Shown in pieces: positions 21,471 to 33,741 of a stretch of DNA of 64,000 nt. This stretch comes from Exophiala sp. HKRS030 (lineage: Eukaryota > Ascomycota > Eurotiomycetes > Chaetothyriales > Herpotrichiellaceae), in the NCBI GenBank assembly GCA_023897205.1, contig JAHWDD010000001.1, forward strand, positions 6,448,001 to 6,512,000. Reading direction: 5' to 3'. The number at the start of each line of letters is the position of its first letter. Positions within the stretch are counted from its first letter, which is position 1. Under the pieces are notes generated by a model, which was not told where the DNA came from, did no database searches, and saw nothing but the letters and a program-made list of their open reading frames with translations. The translations under genes and the position numbers were made by a program.

Positions 21471-23983
21471 CAGCTAGATACTCCCCGATTATGGTCACGT
21501 ACTCCTTTGCCCGTAACAAAGCAACATTGATCTTGCCAGAGTCCTGACGAACGCAAATGTCAAGAACACTGCCGCCTGCTACTTACATAGCTACATAACT
21601 AGAGCCACTGGTTGACGATTAAAGGTACGTCTTCTCACACACACGACAATCCCTCTTGTATCTCGGTCCTCTTTGCAGCCTCCCAAGCACTGCTCTGAGC
21701 AAATCCACGCCTCTTCAACCACCCAGCGGCGCAAAGCCAAAGCCTGACAAACAAAACACCCAATTACGTCAAGCACACCTTACAGTACACGCCTTACATA
21801 CCTTGCAACCTTGCAACCTTGCAACGTGGCTGTCTGTCTCCCATCCGTGGTACGGAATACTCCCCTCCAAGTTCATGGCCATGGTCTGTCACCTTGAATT
21901 GAGCCCAAGCCCAAGCCCAAGCCACCAGTTCCTCCTTCAGAGCTTCCCAGGATCCTTTTTCCTCATGGTAGCACTCCGTGACCACAGACATAACCCACCT
22001 ATTCTCCACTTGAGAGGTGGCAATGCTCATTGTTCATCGACACGACTTGATCTGCACCCAAACGCTGTCCTCGTCCCGGTCAATGTACAACATGACTCGT
22101 CACTGACGGGCCAAGTTCAGCAACAACATCCCCAGCACACACCGGCTGTGGCCTCCAGTCTGGGTAGGTCTGCTACGTCAACTCTGTAGACTGTTGCTGC
22201 AACACGTGGTTGGCGACGAAAATGTATCACGGCCTTGGGTTGTTTATACCATGTCGGATACCCTTCTTCGGTCCCGCCGTCTTCCATGGCGGCTGCCGCT
22301 TGTCTGTCATCCGAAATGCATCCAGTTCGTGTTCACCGCGACCTTCCATGAATCCGATCGCGAATCTCAACTTGTCACAATCCCTCTGTGACCAGAATTC
22401 ACCTTGACCGAATTTCCAGCCTCGATCAACACAATCCCATACCCGATCAAGTGTGCTTCAGCAGCCACGTTGCAACCTTTGTCGAGCCTCACCAACGTGC
22501 ATTGAGCCCAACCTGTTCACGCCTGTCATGCATGAGTTGGGATTTCTTCTGCTCGAGGTACACAGCATTTGGTGTTTGACCTTCTGCATTTCGACTGTAG
22601 CCCGAGGCTGACCGAGACCTGTCACTCGCCCTGCAGCGCCGGTAAAAGAGCGGTGTTGTGGCTCGCAACCTCGTCACCCAAACATGCCAGGATCTGTTCT
22701 AGCCGCATGCCGTAGATATGCCTTTGCGTTACCCCACTCGAGTTCAGGAACCATGTGAACGTTGACGCTTGTTCACGGTAGGAACCATCATGTTCGTCAA
22801 CAAGCCCTTTGATCCGTCTTGCAAGCAGACTCTGTCACGACACAAGTAAAGTATGGTCGTTTCTCCCTCCTCGACCAAAACCTGATGTACCACAAAATGC
22901 TAGTGTTTTTCTGTCTGGCTGCTGTGTAGAGCACTCCGCCTTTCTGATCGGCGATGACTTGCATTAGCCGCCAAGGTATTGGGAATTCCCGCACATGGAG
23001 GCGTGGTCGGCGTGCTAGCTAGTCAGTTTGTTGTCCCCGTCTCCCGTGCATGCCTTGTCCCCTCAGCCATGTCGGCCATGTCCAGTCCAACAGCCCTGGC
23101 TAGTTGCGACGTGAGCAATCACCCATTTGTCCTCGTACACGCATCAAGTTGAGTGAGAGCCAACAGTCCATACAGTTTCGCAAAACCCTCACCATTCGTA
23201 TCTGTGGACAATCACGTGCACGAAGCCGCTAGGGCAAATGAATTCTTACCCCATTGTATACGACTGTCGCATACCATCTCCCATGACAAGGAGTGTGTGC
23301 GAGAAATTCGACGTCACTTGCCCAAACCCGACGCGAAAGGGCTGTGCCTTCTGGAATCCCTTACCCCCCGCGAATGAATGCATTACCAATGCCGTACGCT
23401 TCTTGCAATGTCTCAAATGCCGGCACGCAAACGCCGTCAAGGATGCTGAGTCCCTGTAATATTGTACAAAAAGGCCTGCTCTACTATCTGCGCATGCAAC
23501 GAGACGGCTTAATCCAGCGTTCCAAAGATGTTGTTGGTCTAGACTTCCACTGATATCCGAAAGTGGCCCCTCCCAATCCTTTGTGACGTTGCCGAATCCG
23601 AAATTTGAGGTCTGTTGTGTAACACCGAGGGACGCAATCATGCATCAACCTATGGCACATTAGGATACTTGTCGAGAGCCTGATCTCCATGTCTCGGCTT
23701 CTTCCTGGATTATCATGGATCGTGCGGTGGTTCGCTACGGCACTTGAGACTAAAGCTGCATCAATGTCGTCCCTACCAGGATAAAGGATGCTTCCCCCTC
23801 GACTGCCAAAGGTCCTCGAACGACTGTGAAGCCGACTGGAAACTTGGGGCTGGCTTTTCCGCACTAAACATTTCCTTTGTTGATTTAGAGTCCATCGACA
23901 CTGTGCGTTGTTTGGAACGTTGCTGTTGGCATGTGCTCGATTGTCTGGGGCCAGAGAGACGTTGGCAATAAATATTGGACAGC

Positions 23984-26273
23984 TCATAGCTTTCTCTGCG
24001 AGTTTCGTGTAGTCAGCAAACTGGCACCAGAGATAAGACCACAAACGATGATGGTCAAAATCAAGGTCGCCATCTCAGCCGTATCAAGGTGCTTGAGGCA
24101 AGAAAGGAATCAGCCGACTTACCTTAACGAGCCCCTTGAAAAAATCAAAACTGTTGGCGTCGCTTTGCAATGTCCACCGTCTGCCCGTCTCGCGATCTTC
24201 CCACCCGAGTTCGTCGGCAATCAACAAGCCGTAATCTCTTGTGATGCCTTTGATTCGAGCTCGTTGTCCGCCTTCAGCCTCTAGAGTCACTATCTGGTCC
24301 ATGTGTAGCCAATGACTGTAATACGTGTTTTCCATCTCGTCGTCGAACCCTGTTTGAAGAAAGCGACTGTAAATCTCGTCGAATACTGTCAAGATCCGAG
24401 CCAATAGCTTTTCAAGAGTAAAGGGAGGGGCATCCCTGGGCAGGAACTGTATGAGCTGGTTTAATGACGTGGTCGGCGCAGCGTTCGAAGTGTTGAGGCC
24501 TATCCCGCAGACTGCAATATATTCCTTTGAGTTGTAGTGGCTGTTGACCAATATCCCACCAATTTTGGTGTAATTTTCATTGCGATTTCCGCCATTTTCC
24601 TTTGCTTTTACGGGATCCAGAGCAAAAATGTCGTTGGGCCACTTGAGTTTGACGGGCATATCCTTGTAAAGATTTCCCTCGTAAGACTTAATACCATTGA
24701 CAATAGCCATGGCCGCCAAGTATTGGACAAATACAACAGGTGCAGCCTGCATCAGAGCCATTGGATGTCGAATGACTGTACTAAACATCAAGCTTCCAGC
24801 TGGCGACACCCAAACGTTGGAGCCCCTACCACGGCCAGCAACCTGAACTGTTGCTGTGGCAGTGAAACCTTGAGGCAGATTACGCAAGAGGCGAGTATTC
24901 TTTTCCAACATTGTATTCGTCGAGGTTACCACTTCGCCATAGAGCAAATGTGACCCGAAGGTCTTGGAAGTGACGCTGGCGTCACGGTAGCCTGCCAGAT
25001 TCGCATAGAAAGCGTGGTGATTGAAGTAGGGAGTCTCTTTGGCCTGCGGATACTCGTCATCGTGAACGAGGACTTGTTTGATCAACGTGTTATAGTCGAG
25101 TATTCGGTCGGAGCTAGTATCCGTCTGGTCAGCTTTGTCCTCTGTAGCATTCTCAGTAGGCAGTGCTTTTGCCAGATCGACCATTCTCCATGTCGAAGGC
25201 TTGACAACATGGAAGGTATCATTGTCATCTTTGATGATTTCTTCGCCTTCCTTGTCCTTTTGAATGACCGTGGAGAGGTTCGAAACCAGATTTGCAGTGT
25301 CGTGTGGGTTTAACGAGGAAAGGTGCAGGCGGGAGAGGGAGGGTACATTTTGTTCGTCGCTCACAGTCAAGCCAAGCTTGGTCAGGCATGCCTTGATGAA
25401 ATCCAGCCGATGCTTTTCATCATTAGCCAGAGCCGCAATAACCTCTGAAAAGCCCGGGACACTAGGCTTTGGCTCCAGATTGGCGGCTGCGAACCTAGGC
25501 TTCGTCAGCGACCAGTCATCAACTGGTTTTCCTAGGAAGACGAACTCAGGATGTGGCCCTGTGAGCAAGGCTGCACCTTCCCCAACCTTGCAATAAACAA
25601 TAGCCGCAGCTCCTTCTCCGGAATCTACCGCAAGAGGATCAGAATAGCTCGCTAGAACCTCGACACCCTTGTCCTGGTATTTTGAAGCGTCAACAAAAAC
25701 ACCGCCACCATTATAGTATGACTTGAAGACGTTTGGTACAGTCCCAGCAGACAAGGCGCTCTTGTTGACTTGCAGCTCGACGGCTCTGGCACCTTTCTCG
25801 CTGTGGTAAACGAAGCCCGGAAACGCGCAACCGCGGTCAATACCAGGATAGAAGGCAAGCTCCCGATCTCCAACCACTTCGAGCAGTTTGTTTCCAACTT
25901 CGAACTCACACCTGGCGCTGCCATAGTAACCTCCTGCACAGAAACCGATGTATTTGCCGCCACGAGCCACGAATTGGCGGATGCGGCGATTACCTTCACC
26001 ATTCAAAGAACTGCAATATCCCTGATCTGCACCTCCTGGAAAGACAACGGCCGCACAACTTGCAGTCCAGGGCTCCTTGAGAAGCATATCACCAGTGACA
26101 GGTATGACTGCATAGTTGGGCGAAAGAAGCCTGCGGAGAGTAAATAGGCAGTGGCGGACTGATTCTACTGTGCTACCAAGTCCTGAAGAAAGCATTAGAT
26201 TTTCATTGCGGCGCCATGCGTCCTGAGTAAGCGCACCAGAGTAGACCAGAATGTTCATGCGTTTCGTAGACAT
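23984..26273 (-). CDS. BPL1: Biotin-protein ligase (holocarboxylase synthetase)
   Basis: Attaches biotin to acetyl-CoA carboxylase, pyruvate carboxylase and other carboxylases via biotinyl-AMP. Start ATG at 26273 (MSTKRMNILVYSGALT). The N-terminal half is the glutamine-amidotransferase-like BPL_N domain with GGKYIGFCAGGYYGSA. The C-terminal catalytic domain shows the adenylate loop GRGRGSNVWVSPAGSLMFST, LKWPNDIF and the SH3-like tail GGQRARIKGITRDYGLL. Exon 1 is 24123-26273 and ends DFFKGLVK before a GTAAGT donor. A 127-base intron ends GCAG, and exon 2 (23984-23995) adds only RKL and the stop. This matches the usual FFKGL-basic ending of fungal homologues. Total is 720 residues. In-frame codons upstream of the chosen ATG are open but unlike the family. 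It is divergent from COA4. Confidence 0.95.
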
Positions 26274-26456
26274 GGCGAAAGAGACGTCGATGCACAGCAC
26301 CCCTCTTGAGTCTTGTCTGTAAAGAGGCAGGTTGGTGATGAGATGAAGTGGCCTAATTAACGGATGAATGTCAGATGACCCCAATAAGGAGAGAAAATTC
26401 TCCACTGTCAACCAAGCTTCCTCTCAAACCTCTAGAGGCCACAGGGAGAATACAAA
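26274..26456. promoter_or_regulatory. Compact bidirectional promoter BPL1 / COA4
   Basis: Only 183 bases separate the two divergent start codons, so both transcripts must initiate inside this stretch or overlap at their 5' ends. No TATA box is seen. Confidence 0.6.
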
Positions 26457-26940
26457 ATGACCGACAAAGAAAGCTCTACACAGGTTCCAGCAGCCGAGGA
26501 AGAATTGGACGATTGGTAGTGACTCCTCAAGCCGAATGATTGATCGCGCTAGCAAGCTGAGTTGCAATTACAGGGACCAGAGAATTTTCAGTACTGGTTG
26601 TAGGGGTATGTCTTCCTGAGGCCACTATGGATAGTGAGGAGAACGATCACTGACAAATCTGTCAATTGCAGAAGAGCAGTTGCGAATGAATGATTGTTAC
26701 TACGAAAAGAAAGACTGGCGAATATGTCGACACGAGGTGAGTTACTCAACCCCAACGCGAAGAAAGCATGGCCCAAGGATTTCCTCCGAGGCAATTCAGC
26801 CCGCATTGTGGAAGTGCCAGAACGCATATCTCTCAACACTATTGACCCGATTTCTCTTACGATAGATGGAGGCCTTTCGGCAGTGTTGGAAGAGGAATGG
26901 TAACGAGCAACGTACGCAGTCCAGAGATGTTGCTACATGA
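26457..26940 (+). CDS. COA4: COA4, twin CX9C cytochrome c oxidase assembly factor
   Basis: Small intermembrane-space CHCH protein needed for complex IV assembly. Four exons: 26457-26515, 26574-26605, 26672-26736, 26866-26940; donors GTAGTG, GTATGT, GTGAGT, and CAG/TAG acceptors. Spliced length is 76 residues. The hallmark order is complete: WDQRIFSTGC, then Cys-X9-Cys (C-REEQLRMND-C), YYEKKDWRIC, and a second Cys-X9-Cys (C-RHEMEAFRQ-C) ending in WKR. The CX9C helices are encoded across exons 2, 3 and 4, so none is visible in a single open frame. The N-terminal 20 residues are acidic and there is no cleavable presequence, as expected for Mia40 substrates. Confidence 0.93.
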
Positions 26941-27204
26941 CAATATCCATGTCGAGGGTCGAAATGTCTTTGGGCTGTCTAGGCTACGGGGTGCGGAGTG
27001 GGTTGCGTGCGTCACGAGTTTTGGTGTCGCCAAACGCGACTCCAGGCGTCGTCCTGCGATTATCGCCTCCAATCCAAAATCTCTCCAATCTTGATTTTAA
27101 CCAGACCAGATTTATTGTATCAACATTTGTCAATACATATTCATCTTGTACCATATACCTCCATTTCTCTAGTACCCTTGACGAGGGACCTTTTCTCTTG
27201 AACT

Positions 27205-28144
27205 ATGTCTTCTTCCGTGCGTTTATCCCGGCAGTGCGTTCGATCCATCGTGCGCAACTCCTTCGCAGCACCCTCGGGGGCACCCTTCTTGTCGACCCGT
27301 TCAACTACCTTACATCAACGCTCCCCAAACTTTAGATGTCGCAATATTTACTCTGCGTCCTCTTCTCGCAAGGCTGAGCCCGCAGCGCCGCCCAAACCGA
27401 TTGTAAAAGCGCCAGAGGCGACGTCAACTCCTCCTTTAGGCAGCCCTCGATCTACATCCTCTCCCGCTCTCGCCGATCAGCCACTCAAGCTGCACGAAGA
27501 AGATCCATCGCAAGTAGACTGGACAACGTCCTTCCACGGTCTCTCGGTGGAACCTTTCTCCAAGGAAGCGGCGGCGATTTTACTGGCACCACTTGACCAA
27601 GAAGATATTGAGATCAAGCCGGATGGTATCATCTATCTCCCTGAGATCAAGTACAGACGCATCCTGAACAAGGCATTTGGTCCGGGTGGTTGGGGATTAG
27701 CGCCAAGGAGCGAAACAATCGTCACAGAAAAGGCAGTCACTCGCGAATATGCATTGCTCGCACATGGAAGGTGAGTGTTGTTTACAAGACAGAGGATGTC
27801 TAGCTGATCGAATCCTAGACTTGTGTCGATAGCGCGAGGTGAGCAAGTTTACTTCAATAAGGATGGAGTTCCTACGGCATCCGAAGGGTGCAAGTCCAAC
27901 GCGATGATGAGATGTTGCAAAGACCTGGGCGTTGGCAGCGAACTATGGGACCCTCGATTCATTCGAAAATGGAAAGCTACTTATGCTCGTGAGGCATTTG
28001 TGGAACACCAAGCGACAAAGAAGCGAACAAAGATCTGGTTGCGCAAGGTAAACGCTCGCCTTCTTGACTGCCCGGGGAAAAGCATGCACTGATTGTACCT
28101 AGGGCGATCCGATCTCGTACCCCTTTGCAGAGACGAAGAAATGA
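27205..28144 (+). CDS. MGM101: MGM101, mitochondrial genome maintenance protein
   Basis: Rad52-type annealing protein of mitochondrial nucleoids, needed for mtDNA maintenance and recombination. Exons: 27205-27770, 27819-28047 and 28103-28144; donors GTGAGT and GTAAAC, acceptors CTAG and CTAG. Length 278 residues. A basic, Ser/Arg-rich presequence ([20 protein letters not shown]) is followed by a disordered Pro/Ser linker to about residue 95. The conserved core runs [60 protein letters not shown] and [14 protein letters not shown]. The short last exon supplies the family ending [13 protein letters not shown]. It follows COA4 on the same strand after a 264-base gap. Confidence 0.95.
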
Positions 28145-29680
28145 ACAACAGCTTACATGGCTAACATGGCTTGTGCAAAACATCACGCAATATACCACAC
28201 CGTCCCTGCGAAGTTCTGTCCAACTTCACTCCTGTCGACTTGTAGGCTTGGAATAGCTGTGGGCGACTGGGATGAGAGAAGAACTAATGATTCAGCTCTT
28301 CCTCCACCAACATGAGTTGAAGAATTGCGCCTCGATCGCACCAGAATAATTGGTGGAGAATGGGCAACGACAAGCACTATGTTCTGGATTCGTTGTCAGG
28401 GGGTGTAGCGTGGAAACAACTACTCTGGTGTACTTGACAATGTCGTAAGACGGATCCGGACATGGCATGTCAACAGCATCAGAAGCATGCTTGGATGGAG
28501 TGTCATGCATCTAGTTATCAAGTCTCGAGGGACGTTCAAATGGAGTGTATTGTGGCCGGCGAATCGACACACCAACCTCGGAGAGTCGACGGCGCCTCGC
28601 TGGATTCTACACCGAGAAACATGAGTACAGTAAGCGAAGAATGTATCGCTCGTATATATACTAGGCACGTGCCAAAGTGTTAAGGTGCTATGAGAGCACT
28701 GTTCCCAGAAATTACAGCTTTAGCCACATGGGAATTGCATGAGAGTGTATGAACGCAGCATGTCCTTGCCCAACGCATCGTGCCAAGCTTGCACCTTCCG
28801 AGAGTCGTTACTTCGGCGCATAACGGAAAGAGCATTCGGCATGTAAAGAGCAAAGCAGCTTCCTCGAATTACTCACGGCGGTGAGAAAATATTTCAACGC
28901 AGGGTGGAATGATGCATCTCTACTGATAGCTCCACGGACTGAACTATACCTCTATATAAGACAAACAGCATATGTTTTCAATCTACAGCAGTAACGGCTT
29001 CTATCTGTCTGGGCACACGTGCGCACATGTGCTTTCTTAGTTCTACGGCTTTCTACCCTCTGTGACCGCCGAGGTGCTTCCCTGAAGATTCGCCCAGTCA
29101 TAGCCGACTCACCTTCCAGTACTTCCACCAATACATCGTCCCAACTCTCCGCCTTTCCGCCTTTTTGCCTTTCCAAGCTTCCAAAAACCGACGGAGCCCC
29201 GCAATCCTCGCCTCGATTTGAACATTTCAGCTTAGTATATACTTCAGGCCAAGCATACCAAGAAGTCCAAACGTTTCGCCTGTCCATGTGTTGACGAACC
29301 ATTTCTGTGTTGGTCATGAAGTCTTTGGATCCTACTTCAACCTCTGACCTGATGCAGCTTCACGCTGGCTGACTCAGGCCTGGGTGAAAACAAAGGCGAG
29401 CTACACACGCCACATACAGACCACAAACGCCTTCACGAATCCTTTGATATTGCAATTGCCACTTTGACCACACCCCGATACGAATAGTCTAGAGCATTCT
29501 GTCAATGACGAGCGTGGCAGTGCAACCAAACCCGTCCATATCCACACCTGACACTGTTCACCACCTGCCTCGATACCCTGCACGCCTGCACGGCTTCTCC
29601 AGTTGAGCCGTGGGCCTATCCACCTCCTCTCCAGCCATAACCTACCCTTTGCCTCTTCCCCGCGGGATCATTTTTGTGAA
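28145..29680. other. Intergenic upstream of the USP gene, nothing recognised
   Basis: 1.5 kb with only short overlapping frames. The last 100 bases are pyrimidine-rich, as in many fungal leaders. Confidence 0.5.
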
Positions 29681-31153
29681 ATGGCTGCTGCTGTGACAGA
29701 TGTTTCTGGTCACGCGCCCGCTCCAGCATCACCTGAAGAGGAGGAAGAACTTCGTTTTGGTCAAGTTTGGAAAAACGCCGCACAATCCACTGCTCGACCA
29801 TCACTCACCGATCGATCCGACAGTGGCAGGCGCAAGTCATCTATTCAATTTCACACTGCCGATGCAGAAGATACCATAAGACGAGAGAGTGTCGTACAAG
29901 GCCCTCGTCCTTCAATATCACAAAAAAGAATGTCGTCTCCCCTCCTCCATCCAACTACCAACGTGGAATCTCCTTTGATACATTTGAAAACCGAGACGCC
30001 TCCACAGAAGCTTTTACCCTCAACTACAAGCATCGAGACTACACTGCAACTTCACGATCTCGCACCTTTCTGTGTGGCACAGATGCCAAAGACTACTCTG
30101 AATATGCTTTAGAATGGATGTTGGACGAGCTTGTCGATGATGGTGATGAGATCGTGTGCCTTCGTGTGATTGAGAAGGACGCCAAAGCTGCTGTTGACAG
30201 CACATACGACCGTGGAAAATACCGCCATGAAGCCCAGAAGCTCCTCGATAGTGTCATTAAGAAGAACAGCTCGGAAGAGAAGGCAATCAGCATAATTATG
30301 GAGCTGACTGTTGGCAAAGTTCAGGAAATTTTTCAACAAATGGTGTGTGCTGAGTCTTGCCCGCATTCGACTTGTAATTCTTACTGATATTGTTATAGAT
30401 CCAGCTCTACGAACCTGCAGCACTGGTTGTCGGAACACGAGGAAGAAATCTTGGAGGCATGCAGGGTCTGCTACCCGGGTCGGTTTCAAAATACTGTCTG
30501 CAGCACTCGCCTGTCCCTGTCATTGTAGTGCGGCCTACCTCGAAGCGTCTCCGAAAGAAGAAGAAGCGACAATTGGAAACTGGCCGTAGTTTGTACAGTA
30601 ATATGTTGGAGCAGGCTCAATCTGCTGGGGCAGTCATGTCTACGACAAGGCTAGCGGCGGATTATCGACACGAGCAACTGAGCAAGAAGCCGAAGCCGTG
30701 GCCAGGGCAATTGGCCCACCGAAAAGAGGCATACTCAAGGGTACCTATGGAGGATCGCTGGCTCGAGTGACATCGGCCAAAAGTGACATCACATCGGACG
30801 AGGACTCTCCTGAGCGGAATTTTGCATTACCTATCGGATATCTGAGCACTGAAAACGCGGTTCGAGCAGATCTGGCTTTGAAAAGCCCAAGCATTGCGGC
30901 TCTCGAGGAGAACTGGGACGACGATGATGTTACACCACAACCTCCCAAGTCACCCAGACATGGTCCAAAGCATGAGTATTCCGCAGTGGACGATGCAGTT
31001 TCGGATACTGAAGACAGTTATCTTGGAGTGCCAACGATTGTGGAAGAACGACGACCTTCTGTCAGGGAGACCACGCCTTGGCTGGCAAACATCCTTCGTG
31101 ATAAGCCTCCTCCAAGGAGGGCGCCAAGCAAAGGTCGATCGCCAGGGCGATAA
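29681..31153 (+). CDS. Universal stress protein (UspA-fold) fungal family; two frame breaks
   Basis: Fungal protein with a single UspA domain flanked by disordered arms; role presumed in stress or nucleotide sensing. Start MAAAVTDVSG at 29681. The N-terminal Ser/Arg-rich arm runs in one frame to SQKRMSSP. The Usp domain continues one frame over from PPSNYQRGISFDTFEN (break at CCCC 29939-29942). It shows KHRDYTATSRSRTFLCGTD, YALEWMLDELVDDGDEIVCL and, after a 56-base intron (30343-30398, GTGTGT to ATAG), ALVVGTRGRNLGGMQGLLPG followed by SVSKYCLQHSPVPVIVVRP. The Gly-rich motif resembles the ATP-binding G-x2-G-xn-GS signature. A second break near GG 30659-30660 leads to AVARAIGPPKRGILK and the acidic tail. 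One base added at each site makes 472 residues in frame. Confidence 0.86.
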
Positions 31154-32121
31154 CATTAGTATCTTGTGGCATTTGGAATGTGCCACTTGATGTTGGGCAA
31201 TAATGATGTTGGTTGTTTCCCAGGGTGCAAGGGACTTTGGAAGAATTGGCTCTGTCCATTTGTAAGGATGCATTAGCTTTACTTGAGGTTTAAGAAGCAA
31301 TGACCGAGGCTACGGTCTTTCACCAAAGAGTTGAGATCAAGGCGAGAAAGGCTAACCAAGGGGCTCGAGGGGTTGATTCGGCACTGCGGGTTGTGGCTTA
31401 AAAAACACACGGCATGATGCAAGGCCTGACGAGATATGACTGAAATGAACTGCAACCACTCCATTCTAAGCTAGGGGCGATATGGACCATGGTACTTAGA
31501 TTATTATTTTTCTTAACACATTCGCTTTTTCCATGAATCCGAGCAAGGAAACAAAGTTTCAGACAACTCAATATGTTCAGAGCATAGAAATTGAAGGCCT
31601 CGAAACTCGTCCGAGGGATGCAATTGTGTGATCAACTTCAGCCCAATGAGAAGGTCGCTGGGATTTACGCTCTAATCTCGAAGGTGCTGCCGCCGTGTAT
31701 ACCTTTAGCTATCGAAAAGGCGTCGGCACCGGCACAGGTCTGGATTCTGTGGATCACTAAAACTCAGCTGAGGGTGGGAGGCATTGTGGCACTTTTTATC
31801 ACTCCGTATATTCACAAATACAAAGTACGGAGTACATAACTTAGGTAGGTGGTGTTTATCTAGGTAGGTATTTAGCTACGGCCTACCCACCACAGGACCT
31901 GAAAGACTGTAAAACTCTTGCCGCTCCCACCCATACCCCTCGCCCCTACTTACGTCGCACGTTGGTTGACATGCAGATGCATTGACTTCCTGTCACACCT
32001 CGACGCGGACCTTCTTGACCATGACTTTACTTGTTTCGTGTCCTTCTTTCTCAAGATCGATTTATTAGAATGTGCGACGCTGTCCGCCAAATTCGACTTC
32101 TCCGCCATTATCGCAGGAATC
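31154..32121. other. Intergenic between the USP and GPHR genes
   Basis: 968 bases. Contains ACTCCGTA (31801-31808), TACGGAGTA (31826-31834) and TAGGTAGGT runs (31842-31870) upstream of the GPHR start. Frames open into this region from the GPHR gene start at non-ATG codons. Confidence 0.5.
31826..31834 (+). repeat. TACGGAGTA motif copy
   Basis: Exact copy, paired 17 bases away with an inverted ACTCCGTA (31801-31808). Confidence 0.6.
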
Positions 32122-33741
32122 ATGCTGCCGACTAATCTGGACCATGACTGTGACGAGTGCCTCCCTGCCTATATGAAGTCTGCATCCTCACGCTTTGGCA
32201 CAAGAGCAGCTTTGTCCACTACTCCCTTCATCGCCACCTTCGCCCTCTTCACGCTCGTTGCATACCGAAAGGTCTATCCCCTCCTCTCCTCAAAGCCTCC
32301 TAGAGAACACGATGCATCCAAGGGTCTTCCTCGCCCCGCCATCGCAGGCCCTGAGCCAACCACTCAACAACTCGCCCGACGGATCGCGGCTTTGACATTT
32401 GCATCGACTATCGCCCTGTCAGCAGTTCTTACGGAACTACTGCTCTGTGAGATCTCGAACTCCTTCAATCCTACCGCGCGAAGCGTCGCTTTACAGATCA
32501 CCGTAGCAAGTCTACTAGGTCTCCTGGTGGTCGCTATCCCTCTTCTGGGAATCTCGTCCGTCGTCACCAAGACAGGTTATAGGTTTCGAGGAGACAAGAA
32601 AAATAGACTCCGTCTGGCATGGTTGTTGGAAGTGGCAGGTTATGCAGCATTCCTCCTAGGATTCTGGGCGATTGGAGCCATCTTACCAGAGAATACTACC
32701 ATTACCGAAAGCCTCAAGAATCATGATAGTCTATTCCAGGCATGTCTTGATAGACTGGGCATCACCGGCGTTTCACTCATGGCCCTGTTGTCGGGCTTTG
32801 CCTCAGTCAGTGCCATCTGGCAAACATTTGGTCCTAAGCATCGTCTTGTGACCGAGGCTGAGATTACTCGCAAGCAAGCCGGACTAGATGCCACGACTGA
32901 TATGGTCGCAGAGAAGAAACAGAAGTTAAGACACTATGAAAGAATGACTGCCGACATGCCTCAACAGGGCTTCTGGGGCCGTACAATCGGTTCTTTCCGC
33001 GGCAATGTGGACACACAAGAGAGACAAACGCTCCAGATGGAACTGAATGGCCTCGAAACAATGGCTTCTTCCCTCGAGACAACCCTAACCATCCTACGTT
33101 CTCGACGTGCGGACCAAGTCCGCGCCGAGACACGAACAGGTCGAATTTCACTCGCCTTTTCCACTATCTTTGCAATTTATTGTATTTACCGTATTTGCAC
33201 CACGGCACTCAGTGTCAGCCGTCGAATTTTCCCAAGTCTGAGCTCGCCGACTACAGCCTCTGATACTGATCCCGTCACTTACGCTATTGCCCTCTTTGCG
33301 CGTAATGTCTACCCGTCGCTCGATCAAGCATCCTGGGCTCAGCAAATATCCTTTCTCCTCTCCGGCGCAATGCTTCTTGCATCCTTTTCCGCTGTCACAC
33401 AGACATTCCACCTTTTCTCACGGTTCATGCCCTCTGTGCTTCATGCAACGAAAACGAACTTTGCCCTCCTGATCAGTCAAATCAGTGGCATGTATGTCAT
33501 CAGCAGTGCATTAATGCTCCGAGGCATGATGCCAAAAGAAGTCGGCAGCGTCATCAACACGGCGCTAGGAGCAGGCTTGCTGGAGCCAGCATGGGTACAG
33601 AAATGGTTTGATGGGTTTTTCATGCTCGCCGTTTTGGCGACCACTGTCGGTATTTTCCTTGGTCGACAAATATCTGGAGTGGCGTACTGGGACGACGATG
33701 TCGGTTGGGATGGTGGGGCCGAAATTGAGAAGAGATCGTGA
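32122..33741 (+). CDS. Golgi pH regulator / GPR89-type multi-span membrane protein
   Basis: Homologue of GPHR (anion channel for Golgi acidification) and plant GTG1/2. I choose ATG 32122 (MLPTNLDHDCDEC), since the open frame upstream starts at a non-ATG codon and lacks family character. Length 539 residues, one exon. About nine hydrophobic segments are visible, including PFIATFALFTLVAY, LQITVASLLGLLVVAIPLLG and SLMALLSGFASVSAIWQTFG. A hydrophilic coiled central loop follows (TEAEITRKQAGLDAT, ELNGLETMASSLETTLTIL). The C-terminal conserved block carries WAQQISFLLSGAMLLASFSA, TNFALLISQISGMYVISSAL and LRGMMPKEVG, which is diagnostic of the GPHR/ABA-GPCR domain. It ends with an acidic tail. Whether the fungal protein is a channel, receptor or both is unresolved. 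Confidence 0.9.
   Translation: MLPTNLDHDCDECLPAYMKSASSRFGTRAALSTTPFIATFALFTLVAYRKVYPLLSSKPPREHDASKGLPRPAIAGPEPTTQQLARRIAALTFASTIALSAVLTELLLCEISNSFNPTARSVALQITVASLLGLLVVAIPLLGISSVVTKTGYRFRGDKKNRLRLAWLLEVAGYAAFLLGFWAIGAILPENTTITESLKNHDSLFQACLDRLGITGVSLMALLSGFASVSAIWQTFGPKHRLVTEAEITRKQAGLDATTDMVAEKKQKLRHYERMTADMPQQGFWGRTIGSFRGNVDTQERQTLQMELNGLETMASSLETTLTILRSRRADQVRAETRTGRISLAFSTIFAIYCIYRICTTALSVSRRIFPSLSSPTTASDTDPVTYAIALFARNVYPSLDQASWAQQISFLLSGAMLLASFSAVTQTFHLFSRFMPSVLHATKTNFALLISQISGMYVISSALMLRGMMPKEVGSVINTALGAGLLEPAWVQKWFDGFFMLAVLATTVGIFLGRQISGVAYWDDDVGWDGGAEIEKRS

Larger units (their letters stand above)
20036..23983. other. Long gene-free upstream region of the PAS gene, rich in short repeats
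   Basis: About 3.9 kb without a supported gene. It holds a GGATGAG/GGATGTT short tandem (about 20872-20915), a five-copy GTCCACTG repeat (20961-21027), a triple CCAGGTG repeat near 21155-21178, and a CCTAGGTA/GTACCTAAG-rich block (21320-21470). The right part is the 3' flank of BPL1. Open frames here show no domains. Confidence 0.55.

Noticed and set aside
21656..22189. 177-codon plus frame in the PAS upstream region
   Set aside because: Low-complexity His/Ser/Pro composition, no domain, no splice signals; likely leader sequence.
23484..24044. 186-codon minus frame beside BPL1
   Set aside because: It covers the BPL1 terminal intron and second exon in another frame; composition is random and no domain is visible.
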